Positions 5,251 to 10,744 of a stretch of 10,744 nt of DNA are shown in pieces. The notes beneath the pieces are model-generated. The model worked only from the letters and a program-made list of their open reading frames with translations, did no database searches and had not been told where the DNA came from. A program made the position numbers and the translations under genes. The DNA comes from Candidatus Bathyarchaeota archaeon (GTDB lineage: Archaea; Thermoproteota; Bathyarchaeia; Bathyarchaeales; WUQV01), in NCBI GenBank assembly GCA_009889585.1, contig WUQV01000282.1, forward strand, positions 1 to 10,744, in the 5' to 3' direction. Every line of letters starts with the position of its first letter. Position 1 is the first letter of the stretch.

Positions 5251-5952
5251 TTGACGTTAAGCGATTTCGCCGTCGTAACCGAGGGTCTTACGAAGGTATA
5301 CGTCGCCGGTGGCGTTAAGGTTGAGGCCTTGAGGGACGTCGACCTAAGGGTTCGAAAGGGCGAGTTCGTCGCCATAGTAGGGCCGTCGGGAAGCGGGAAG
5401 TCGACGTTGTTGAACGTCGTCGGGACGCTCGACAGGCCTACGAGCGGAAAGGTTTACGTGGATGGCGTCGACGTAAGCCGCTTAAGCCCGTCTGAGTTGG
5501 CGTACTTTAGGAATAAGAAGGTAGGCTTCGTCTTCCAAGCTTACAACTTGATAAACAGGACGACGTGCATAGCTAACGTCGAGCTTCCAGCTGTCGTCGC
5601 AGGGATTAGCCGCGATGCTAGGAGGCTTAAGGCCTTGGAGCTCCTCAAGGCCGTCGGCATTTACGACAAGGCCTATAGGAAGCCGACCGAGCTGAGCCAA
5701 GGCGAGCAACAACGCGTCGCGATAGCGAGGGCCTTGATAAACGACCCTGCGATATTGCTGGCGGATGAGCCGACGGGGAACTTAGACTCTAAGACAGGGC
5801 TTAGTATAATAGGCCTGTTACGTAAGATGAACGAGGAAATGAAGGCGACGATATTGATGGTAACGCATAACGTGGAATTCGCCAAGTTGACGAATAGGAT
5901 AGTAAGGCTTAAGGACGGTAGGATAGAGGGGGAGGAGGTGTTAAGTCGATGA
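5251..5952 (+). CDS. ABC transporter ATPase, MacB/LolD type
   Basis: A complete 233-residue cytoplasmic ATPase. Walker A is GPSGSGKST (44-52), followed by LLNVVGTLDRPTSG, typical of the MacB/LolD/FtsE branch. The Q-loop is FVFQAYNLI (Gln96). The signature is LSQGEQQRVAIARAL (148-162), with Gln where most relatives have Gly. Walker B plus D-loop is ILLADEPTGNLDS (169-180), and the H-loop His is 206. Members of this branch couple ATP hydrolysis to movements of an FtsX-like permease and usually act on substrates at the outer face of the membrane, not by classic transport through it. The TTG at 5251 is the only start that keeps the N-terminus. It overlaps the next gene by four bases (ATGA), and the matching permease is two genes on, so the three form one operon. 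An inverted repeat lies just upstream. Confidence 0.93.
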   Translation: MTLSDFAVVTEGLTKVYVAGGVKVEALRDVDLRVRKGEFVAIVGPSGSGKSTLLNVVGTLDRPTSGKVYVDGVDVSRLSPSELAYFRNKKVGFVFQAYNLINRTTCIANVELPAVVAGISRDARRLKALELLKAVGIYDKAYRKPTELSQGEQQRVAIARALINDPAILLADEPTGNLDSKTGLSIIGLLRKMNEEMKATILMVTHNVEFAKLTNRIVRLKDGRIEGEEVLSR

Positions 5953-7244
5953 AGATGGCTAGGTTATTGACCGTATCCTTGCTAATCTTAACGTTCCTCG
6001 TAAGTGCGTTTTACGTAACAGACGGCCGAGCACAGCCAGTCGACATAACCCAATTTAGCGTTAAGGTTGAACCTCGCGTCTTAAGGGCTGGTGGTAACAA
6101 CAGCGTAAGCATTTTCATAAGGAACTTAGGGGGGCCTGTGGCTGAGATGGACGCCGTCTTAACGCTTCCTCCTCAGTTAATACCGTTAAGCGATAACAGA
6201 TGGCGCATAGGATCCCTCGATAGCGATCAAGAGGTCGTGCTTTACGCCGACGTATACGTGCCGCTCTTGGCCTCTGGGATGGCCTTGTCGGGATCCTTGA
6301 CGATAAACTACAGGAGGCATGGCGAAATCGGCCTACCGCCTAAGTCGGAGCTACATGCAATAGGCTTCTTAATCGAAGGGCCTAGCAAGGCATCGCAGAC
6401 CTTCATCAAGTTAAGCCCCGTCACGATAGTAGCTGGGTTGAATAACACGGTGACGTTGACGATAGCAAATAAAGGCGAGGAGATTTACGACGTGGACGTA
6501 ACGATAACGATACCTCCGCCGTTAGCCCTTCTAGAGGGCAGTAGGATGACGATGGAGACCTTAAGCGCTGATGGCGTCGTGAACATGCCGTTGACGATAT
6601 TCGCACCGAGCGCTAGCGCTGGCATCGCCGTAACGGGAAGCGTCACGATTCGCTACAGGCCCGGTCGAGAGCTTAAGGGCGGCGTACAAGTCGTAGAGGT
6701 CCATACGTTCGGCCTTGCGATCCGTGGAAGGCTTACGTTGATCATGTTCAAGGTCTCGGTCTCGCCTGAGGTCGTTGAAGCTGGCTCTACGTTTACCGTC
6801 ATAGGTACGCTTCTCAACAAAGGGAACGTCCCAGCCCGTTACGTAAACGTATCGTTATCTTCCGATGGGCCTTTTTCATTCACGTCCGATAGCGTAAGCT
6901 TCCTAGGCGATGTCTTACCTCATGCTGACAGCTTCTTCAGCTTAATGGCATCCGTAAGGGATGACGCTCCGGAGGGCGTTTACAAGGTTAAGATATTGGT
7001 AACTTATGAGGACGATATTCACGTTGAAAGGAGTGTCGAACGTTGGGTTGAGGTCAAGGTCGTAAGGCCTTTAATGGTCGTAGCTCCGAGGCCGCAAGGC
7101 CCGATCGAAACACTTTTAAGCTACATATCGACTCCGACGGCATCACTTGCGATGTTCTTCATCATCGTAGCCTTGACCTTGGCCTTAGCCATCCAAAGGG
7201 CCGTTATGGTAAGGAGGATGAGACGTCTTCAACTCATGAGGTGA
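5949..7244 (+). CDS. Secreted three-domain beta-sandwich protein with C-terminal membrane anchor (COG1361-like)
   Basis: A 431-residue exported protein. Residues 1-28 are a signal peptide (basic start, hydrophobic core RLLTVSLLILTFLVSAFYV, ending near Gly-Arg-Ala). Three repeated beta-rich domains follow, at about 35-140, 152-258 and 266-372. Each begins with a strand, then x-A-G-x-x-N/T-x-V, then an NxG turn (RNLGG, ANKGE, LNKGN) and later a threonine-rich strand. This is the pattern of CARDB/NEW3-like domains in archaeal COG1361 surface proteins. Residues 397-417 form a membrane helix, followed by a basic cytoplasmic tail (MVRRMRRLQ). Its position between the ATPase and the permease, with a four-base overlap, suggests an extracellular subunit of the same machine: a substrate-binding or surface-contact module. 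The ligand is unknown. Confidence 0.88.
   Translation: MKMARLLTVSLLILTFLVSAFYVTDGRAQPVDITQFSVKVEPRVLRAGGNNSVSIFIRNLGGPVAEMDAVLTLPPQLIPLSDNRWRIGSLDSDQEVVLYADVYVPLLASGMALSGSLTINYRRHGEIGLPPKSELHAIGFLIEGPSKASQTFIKLSPVTIVAGLNNTVTLTIANKGEEIYDVDVTITIPPPLALLEGSRMTMETLSADGVVNMPLTIFAPSASAGIAVTGSVTIRYRPGRELKGGVQVVEVHTFGLAIRGRLTLIMFKVSVSPEVVEAGSTFTVIGTLLNKGNVPARYVNVSLSSDGPFSFTSDSVSFLGDVLPHADSFFSLMASVRDDAPEGVYKVKILVTYEDDIHVERSVERWVEVKVVRPLMVVAPRPQGPIETLLSYISTPTASLAMFFIIVALTLALAIQRAVMVRRMRRLQLMR
7238..7244 (+). promoter_or_regulatory. Ribosome-binding site of the permease gene
   Basis: GAGGTGA overlaps the stop codon of the preceding gene, 7 bases before GTG 7252 and 10 before ATG 7255. This supports translation from one of these two adjacent codons, coupled to the upstream gene. 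Confidence 0.7.
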
Positions 7245-7251
7245 ATGAGCC

Positions 7252-8463
7252 GTGATGGAGTTAGCTTGGAGGGCGCTTAAGGAAAGGCGTGTTAGGTCGG
7301 CCTTAACAATACTCATGGTGATGATAGCCGTTACGTTAATAGTCTCAGTTCAAGGGCTTAACGCAGGGTTTGGAGCATTTATAGATGAACAGCTTGAGAC
7401 GTTAGGCGCTAACGTGTTAGTGGTTAGCAAGTCCCCCATCCTCAGGCATGGAGCGCGGATCCTAGGGACGGGGATGGAGGTAGACGAAAGGGTGGTCAAC
7501 ACCGTGAAGGCGATACCGGAAGTTAGGGATGTCGTGCCTTACGTAAACAGGGTCGCGTCCGTGACCTCTAAGGGCTTGATGAGGGAGGTCGTGATGATCG
7601 GGACGGACTTGACCAAGTTGAGGCTGGTATATCCGGCGTTAAAGGTTAAGGACGGGGCCATCCCGCACGTTGGCGACGTTAATAGCGTCGTCCTAGGCCA
7701 CGGGGTCGCCAACCCTCCAGGTGGACAGCCGTTCGCTAAGGTCGGCGACATGGTTATGATCGAGCTCGTGACCATCGGCCAAGTCGGAGGCCATCCAACA
7801 ATCGTCAAAAGGCCTTTTCAAGTCAAGGCCGTCTTAGAGCCCGTATCGTTAGTCGTCGACGACGCGATCTTCATAACGATGAAGGCGGCTGACACGTTGT
7901 TCAAGGTATCCGACAAGTACGACGGGCTTTACGTGATCACTAAAGGCCCTGAGTTCAACGAAAAGGTGGAAGCGGACATCAAGAGGGCTTATGGAGACGC
8001 CTTATACGTAACGTCCCCGAAGGCCGTGGCCCAGGTCGTTCATAGCATAAGGCAAGGCTTTGCGAATCTATTCATCAGCGTAGCCGCCGTATCGATGGTG
8101 GTCGCCTCGGTAGGGATCGTGGCATCGCTTTACACGTCCGTGCTCGAAAGGACGAAGGAGATAGGCCTCCTTAAGGCGATAGGCTTTACGGATGGCAACG
8201 TTTGTAAGCTATTCCTTTTAGAGGCGATTATGATAGGCATCATAGGCGGTACGCTCGGAATAGCATCCGGCATCTTATTCGCAAACGCCATCTCAGACTT
8301 AGTGAGGATAGGCCCTGAGGCCATCTCAGCGCCGCCGCTCTTCACGGCTCAAGACCTGATCTTAACGTGGATATCGGCCGCCGTCATAAGCGCGCTCGCA
8401 GGCCTTTACCCAGCTTACAGGGCCTCGAAGTTAGACCCAGTGGTCGCCCTTAGGAGGGAATAA
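7252..8463 (+). CDS. ABC permease, MacB/FtsX type
   Basis: A 403-residue four-helix permease with the standard MacB layout. It has a cytoplasmic N-terminal helix (LAWRALKERRVRSALT), membrane helix 1 at about 17-37, and a large extracellular MacB-type domain from about 40 to 265 with the typical early motif LGANVLVVS. The FtsX domain has helices at about 272-293, 320-347 and 368-388. The intracellular loop VLERTKEIGLLKAIGF (298-312) is the known coupling element that contacts the ATPase. The C-terminus YPAYRASKLDPVVALRRE is the family signature. Length and motifs are all normal, so it should be functional. With the upstream ATPase and the secreted three-domain protein it forms a three-gene operon. 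Likely jobs are export of a peptide, lipid or antibiotic, or mechanical work on a cell-surface protein; the sequence does not decide. Confidence 0.93.
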   Translation: MMELAWRALKERRVRSALTILMVMIAVTLIVSVQGLNAGFGAFIDEQLETLGANVLVVSKSPILRHGARILGTGMEVDERVVNTVKAIPEVRDVVPYVNRVASVTSKGLMREVVMIGTDLTKLRLVYPALKVKDGAIPHVGDVNSVVLGHGVANPPGGQPFAKVGDMVMIELVTIGQVGGHPTIVKRPFQVKAVLEPVSLVVDDAIFITMKAADTLFKVSDKYDGLYVITKGPEFNEKVEADIKRAYGDALYVTSPKAVAQVVHSIRQGFANLFISVAAVSMVVASVGIVASLYTSVLERTKEIGLLKAIGFTDGNVCKLFLLEAIMIGIIGGTLGIASGILFANAISDLVRIGPEAISAPPLFTAQDLILTWISAAVISALAGLYPAYRASKLDPVVALRRE

Positions 8464-8580
8464 GGCTTGGTGAGGCTGGGCTTGCGGTTTGTTAGACGGA
8501 TGGTACTTAATGATCTCCGAGCTCTCTTCAGTTGAATCATCTTCCAAGCTCAAATCTGCTTCTTATGCCAAGGTCTCTCG

Positions 8581-9002
8581 ATGAAGCTTAGTGGCGGGCT
8601 TTCATCGCCTACCTTCATCTTCTTCGCTGCTATAGTGAGCTGTCTCGGGGATCCTTATTGGACTATGACGAGAAGGATCCTTCCATCCCTCTTCACCCGC
8701 AGCCCTAGGCTTCATCCTTCAGCTTACGCTCCTCCCGCCGAGGGATCCTGTCATCTTTGGCTATATCTACCCTTAAGCGCCGTTTGCTTATTAGCAAGCT
8801 CCTTATTAGGTGTACGACCCCATGGGTAAGCCCAGAGATATTGCCGGAGAGCTTATGGCCTCCGCTAATGCTCAGCTTAACGTATAGTATCTTGCTATTC
8901 GCTTTAATCGTTTCCCTCTTTAAGAGTTGGAGTTTAAGGGATGAGCCTATTAAGGCTAGCAGCATCCCTCCTTTTCATAGGGATCATAAGATTTTTCCTG
9001 TC
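8581..9002 (+). pseudogene. Remains of a multi-pass membrane protein, frames scrambled
   Basis: Hydrophobic segments appear in order but in different frames. They are PTFIFFAAIVSCLGDPYW (from the ATG at 8581), then LGFILQLTLLPP and VIFGYIYP in a second frame that stops near 8788, then LSAVCLLASSLLGVRP back in the first frame (stop at 8829). Last comes LPESLWPPLMLSLTYSILLF and further in a third frame, continuing to FHRDHKIFPV. Together they would make about four membrane helices. Each ORF alone is too short and switches where the next begins, which suggests a decayed membrane gene rather than several small ones. I do not recognise the family; an ABC-2 or FtsX-like permease is possible. It overlaps the start of the 8941 gene. 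It follows the ABC operon after a 117-base gap in which I see no gene. Confidence 0.4.
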
Positions 9003-9441
9003 TAACGTCCCCTACTCCACCAACATGATCAAAGCGACGGGAGGAATAGCCCGGGGAACAGCGATCTACACCATCTTCTCCCCGCTGTTCGGCGAAGTCC
9101 AGCTGACCCTTGAAGTAAGCCCGCCCATGCCCCTTTTAAGCCGTGAGGAAGTAAGAATAAGGACGAAGGTGGTCTTAACCTCACCTAGCAAGGCTGCCTT
9201 AGTGGACGGCGTTTTCTATTTGCCCAAGCGTATGACTCTTCACTTCGATGAACGGGGCATATACACGCTAAATATAACCAATTTAAGCGGCGTAGAAATC
9301 GTGCCTCATGTTAACTTAATGAGTGTCTCTAAGGTGGCATGGGATAAGCCAATCATACACATGGGCGTAACGGCAAGCGGAGCTTTGCTTACGCCTTTTT
9401 GGCTGGCGTGGAGGGAGTTAGTCGTGAGGGGCACGCGTTAG
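8941..9441 (+). CDS. Exported or membrane-anchored beta-rich protein, unknown family
   Basis: A 166-residue ORF with a hydrophobic N-terminus (LLRLAASLLFIGIIRFFL, residues 3-20), either a signal peptide or an anchor. A beta-rich outer domain of about residues 40-140 follows, with alternating strands such as VRIRTKVVLTS, ALVDGVFYLP and RGIYTLNITNLSG, in the style of an Ig-like or CARDB-like sandwich. A weakly hydrophobic C-terminal segment (147-157) ends in a basic tail. Codon use matches the intact operon upstream. AAGGG just before the ATG can serve as a ribosome-binding site. Its N-terminus overlaps the remnant of a membrane protein in another frame, so this ORF could be the surviving C-terminal domain of that gene. 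By position and type it might also work with the ABC operon. No function can be named. Confidence 0.55.
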   Translation: MSLLRLAASLLFIGIIRFFLSNVPYSTNMIKATGGIARGTAIYTIFSPLFGEVQLTLEVSPPMPLLSREEVRIRTKVVLTSPSKAALVDGVFYLPKRMTLHFDERGIYTLNITNLSGVEIVPHVNLMSVSKVAWDKPIIHMGVTASGALLTPFWLAWRELVVRGTR

Positions 9442-9442
9442 C

Positions 9443-9590
9443 TTGCTCGACGTGAGGAGGATGGCCGACGGCAAGGTGGTTGACAGCGCTCAAGCCAGCC
9501 TCTACGCGCCTCTCGAAGGCGCCGTGCGCTATTCCATAGGCCTTAGCTCAAGAAGTCGTAAACGAAGCCGATCGCGTCCAGCTATCGTGA
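9443..9590 (+). pseudogene. Unrecognised gene tail with one frameshift
   Basis: From the TTG at 9443 the frame reads LDVRRMADGKVVDSAQASLY then APLEGAVRYSIG. After this the first frame turns into Arg/Ser-rich nonsense, while the frame beginning at 9540 reads ALAQEVVNEADRVQLS and stops at 9590. The joined 49-residue piece looks like the helical C-terminus of a real protein that has lost its beginning. I do not recognise it. Its last nine bases overlap the tail of the convergent gene at 9582-9887, and it starts two bases after the stop of the 8941 gene. Confidence 0.35.
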
Positions 9591-9887
9591 GGAGCTTGGG
9601 CTCCGACTTCGGAGCAGCTCAACTATTTCCTTAGCGAGGTCGCGGATGTTGACAAGCATTTCCTCAACCCTAACGAGCATTTCGCTAACTCTTCCCAGCT
9701 GGCCCATCAAAAGGTACGTCGAGGCCGCTATCAAGCCTATGAGCGTTTCCGTCGAGAAGTGGCCCCACCCGTAGATCCTAGAGAGTATGTAGTATGCTAT
9801 CGACGCCACCATGCCAGCTACTCCGATCCACCCGTGGACGTTAAGCCCTTTGTACTCCCTCTTCCAAAAGCTCCTCTTCTGAGGCAA
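9582..9887 (-). CDS. Two-helix membrane protein with C-terminal coiled coil, unknown function
   Basis: An intact 101-residue ORF. A basic, aromatic N-terminus (FWKREYKGLN) leads into membrane helix 1 (19-38) and helix 2 (47-62), joined by a short loop (SRIYGWGHFSTE). An amphipathic helix (64-93) follows with hydrophobic residues spaced in heptads (LGRVSEMLVRVEEMLVNIRDL), then a Ser/Arg tail. By the positive-inside rule both termini are probably cytoplasmic, with the coiled coil as an oligomer or partner contact. The start is the TTG at 9887. CTTAAACG-type sequence about 24 bases upstream (revcomp of 9905-9915) could be the TATA box of a leaderless transcript. I do not recognise a family. In design it mirrors the gene at 624-1010, but I see no sequence similarity. 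Confidence 0.65.
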   Translation of the reverse strand: MPQKRSFWKREYKGLNVHGWIGVAGMVASIAYYILSRIYGWGHFSTETLIGLIAASTYLLMGQLGRVSEMLVRVEEMLVNIRDLAKEIVELLRSRSPSSSR

Positions 9888-9952
9888 GGTTGAGCTCTCT
9901 TAGGGAAGCGTTTAAGGGACATAAAAGGCTTGCGAGCTAACACGCTCCTTGA

Positions 9953-10132
9953 GGCCTAGAAGTCCTTAACAATTCGTTAAGGGCTCCAGAAAACGTTGGA
10001 ATCGCGTTGCAGCTTGCGATAAAAATTAAAAATGTTGGATTTGATAGCTATGGAGTAGCTTTACTGGTTTCTGGAAAAACTAAAGGCAGAAGGGTTAGAA
10101 CAATTTCCTCCTCACCAGCCCTTTCAACATGA
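9953..10132 (+). other. Open stretch without a good start, possible gene fragment
   Basis: Between stops at 9950-9952 and 10130-10132 one frame stays open and reads LEVLNNSLRAPENVGIALQL, then AIKIKNVGFDSYGVALLVSG and a basic tail. It has plausible strand-like spacing, but only a TTG at 10007 as an internal start. No family is recognised. It may be a fragment of a beta-rich protein or chance. Confidence 0.2.
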
Positions 10133-10208
10133 CTAGAAAGTCACCATTTAGAATGACCCCATGGCATAGGTAGATTCAAATCCTGAGTTTAAATTTATCG
10201 GCTGGAAG

Positions 10209-10230
10209 TCCCCTTGCGAAAGCTGGGGGA
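10209..10230 (+). other. Hairpin with GAAA tetraloop upstream of the zinc-ribbon/TnpB genes
   Basis: Arms at 10209-10217 (TCCCCTTGC) and 10222-10230 (GCTGGGGGA) close on the tetraloop GAAA. The stem has seven Watson-Crick pairs, one G-T pair and one T-T mismatch. GNRA loops are stable RNA folds, so this could be a structured RNA, a transposon end of the IS200/IS605 type, or a terminator of upstream transcription without a T run. Confidence 0.5.
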
Positions 10231-10246
10231 TGAAAGCTGAAAAGCA

Positions 10247-10253
10247 TTTATAA
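10247..10253 (+). promoter_or_regulatory. TATA box for the zinc-ribbon gene
   Basis: TTTATAA is centred 26 bases before the ATG at 10276, the exact archaeal spacing to a transcript starting at the A of ATG. A purine-rich stretch (GAAAAGC) just upstream fits a BRE. A leaderless mRNA is expected. Confidence 0.65.
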
Positions 10254-10258
10254 CCCAT

Positions 10259-10269
10259 AGGTATTACCT
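10259..10269. promoter_or_regulatory. Palindrome between TATA box and start
   Basis: AGGTA-T-TACCT is a perfect 11-base palindrome. TAGGTAT also recurs directly at 10271-10277, across the start codon. Binding there would block transcription start, so an operator is plausible. Confidence 0.35.
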
Positions 10270-10275
10270 TTAGGT

Positions 10276-10407
10276 ATGGAGTTACCGAAGTTTAAGTGCT
10301 TGAGGTGCCATCATGAGTGGTATTCCAGAAGGCCAGAGAGGCCGAGGATATACCCTAAATGTAAGTCTCCCTATCGGGATAGGGAAAGAAAACATTCTCA
10401 GTTATAA
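10276..10407 (+). CDS. Small zinc-ribbon protein (43 residues), one metal ligand replaced
   Basis: MELPKFKCLRCHHEWYSRRP starts a small protein of a type common in archaea: a Cys-x-x-Cys knuckle followed by a His-x-Trp, a basic stretch and a second knuckle Cys-Pro-x-Cys-x-Ser. Here the first knuckle is intact (Cys8, Cys11), but the second reads YPKCKSPY, with Tyr at 27 in place of the expected Cys, so the metal site would have three Cys, possibly completed by His12 or His13. The C-terminus is basic and ends in a TAA at 10405-10407. It has a well-placed TATA box and is probably leaderless. Its last 14 bases overlap the TnpB frame. The role is unknown; such small ribbons may bind DNA or RNA. The overlap suggests it travels with, or now drives, the transposon gene. 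Confidence 0.7.
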   Translation: MELPKFKCLRCHHEWYSRRPERPRIYPKCKSPYRDRERKHSQL

Positions 10408-10744
10408 GTTCCGAATATATCCTTCTAAAACCGTTCAAGCTAAACTTCAAGAGCATCTTGAATTATGTAGGCGGCTCTATAATCGGTTGCTTGAAGAATT
10501 AAATAAAGCGAAGACAGAGGACAGAAAAATGACTCAAAAAGACACTCAAGCTCTTATCGTTAAGCTTAAAAAAGAGAACCTGAGGCTAGAGCAGGTCTAT
10601 TCAAAAGTCCTTCAAATGGTCAACAATCAGCTTTGGTCAAACGTCAAGGCTTTAGCCGAACTCAAGAAAAACGGCAAAAAGGTCGGAAGGCTTCGATTCA
10701 AAGGCAGAGGACGCTTCAAAACGATGAATTACAATCAATTTGGC
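10394..10744 (+). CDS. tnpB: TnpB (IS200/IS605 OrfB) N-terminal part, cut by the window end
   Basis: From 10403 the frame reads YKFRIYPSKTVQAKLQEHLE, then LCRRLYNRLLEELNKAK, later LQMVNNQLWSNVKAL, and near the end GRLRFKGRGRF, the standard N-terminal domain of TnpB. TnpB is the RNA-guided nuclease of IS200/IS605 elements, guided by an RNA from the element's right end; the RuvC-like catalytic residues lie beyond the window. The start is a puzzle. Relatives begin just before this Tyr with Met, but here the codons are AAC ATT CTC AGT TAT. The only in-frame ATG upstream is 10313, inside the zinc-ribbon gene in another frame. Options are an ATT start at 10394, reinitiation coupled to the zinc-ribbon stop at 10405-10407, a +1 shift at the A-rich 10385-10392, or a start lost by mutation. 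The visible part is otherwise free of breaks. Confidence 0.85.
   Translation, partial: MLSYKFRIYPSKTVQAKLQEHLELCRRLYNRLLEELNKAKTEDRKMTQKDTQALIVKLKKENLRLEQVYSKVLQMVNNQLWSNVKALAELKKNGKKVGRLRFKGRGRFKTMNYNQFG

Noticed and set aside
5482..5885. Two minus-strand ORFs inside the ABC ATPase gene
   Set aside because: They are antisense to strongly conserved ATPase motifs.
7539..8345. Minus-strand ORFs inside the permease gene
   Set aside because: They are Pro/Ser/Thr-rich shadows of an intact, recognised gene.
8705..8965. Minus-strand 86-residue ORF
   Set aside because: The plus strand carries ordered hydrophobic segments here, and this frame has no start context or recognisable features.
10175..10183. 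TTCAAATCC, a direct nine-base match to the tRNA T loop, considered as a distal att copy
   Set aside because: It does not extend into the stem or acceptor sequence, so it is too short to distinguish from chance.
1..10744. CRISPR array
   Set aside because: No set of regularly spaced 24-37-base repeats is visible on either strand.

Overview
The window looks like DNA from a thermophilic archaeon, most likely Thermoproteota or a related lineage; I cannot place it further. The signs are a tRNA-His lacking an encoded CCA, AT-rich TATA-like boxes about 26 bases before likely starts, frequent TTG and GTG starts, heavy AGG and ATA use, and archaeal families (PaREP1, DUF996, DUF2148, HEPN/MNT pairs, an archaeal tyrosine recombinase).

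Left part (1-2826): accessory DNA, mostly in decay. It opens with the 3' part of tRNA-His, then a broken membrane ORF, two diverged copies of a sequence resembling the 3' tail of an IS200/IS605 tnpB, and one intact coiled-coil membrane protein (624-1010, minus). A heavily mutated archaeal integrase (1383-2047, minus) follows, then overlapping fragments of DUF996 and DUF2148 genes. An integrase relic about 1.3 kb from a tRNA 3' end suggests an old integrated element.

Middle (2827-5250): a small intact helical gene, an ABC ATPase cut off after its signature motif, a frameshifted aspartic-protease-like gene, an intact PaREP1 gene, and a divergent HEPN-MNT pair (toxin-antitoxin type) in which both genes carry frameshifts. 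A perfect 17-bp palindrome lies between the PaREP1 and HEPN genes.

Core (5251-8463): the only clearly intact multigene unit. It is a tight three-gene operon of a MacB/LolD-type ATPase, a secreted three-domain beta-sandwich protein with a C-terminal membrane anchor, and a MacB/FtsX-type permease. Together they probably form a cell-surface ABC machine that works on the outer face of the membrane. An 8+3+8 inverted repeat lies just upstream.

Right part (8464-10744): remnants of a multi-pass membrane protein, an intact exported or anchored protein (8941-9441), an unrecognised gene tail, a second small membrane/coiled-coil protein (9582-9887, minus), a hairpin with a GAAA tetraloop, and finally a promoter, a 43-residue zinc-ribbon protein and the start of a TnpB that overlaps it in another frame and has no ordinary start codon there.

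Many breaks are single-base indels. Most probably reflect real decay, since substitutions and truncations accompany them, but assembly error cannot be excluded from the sequence alone.
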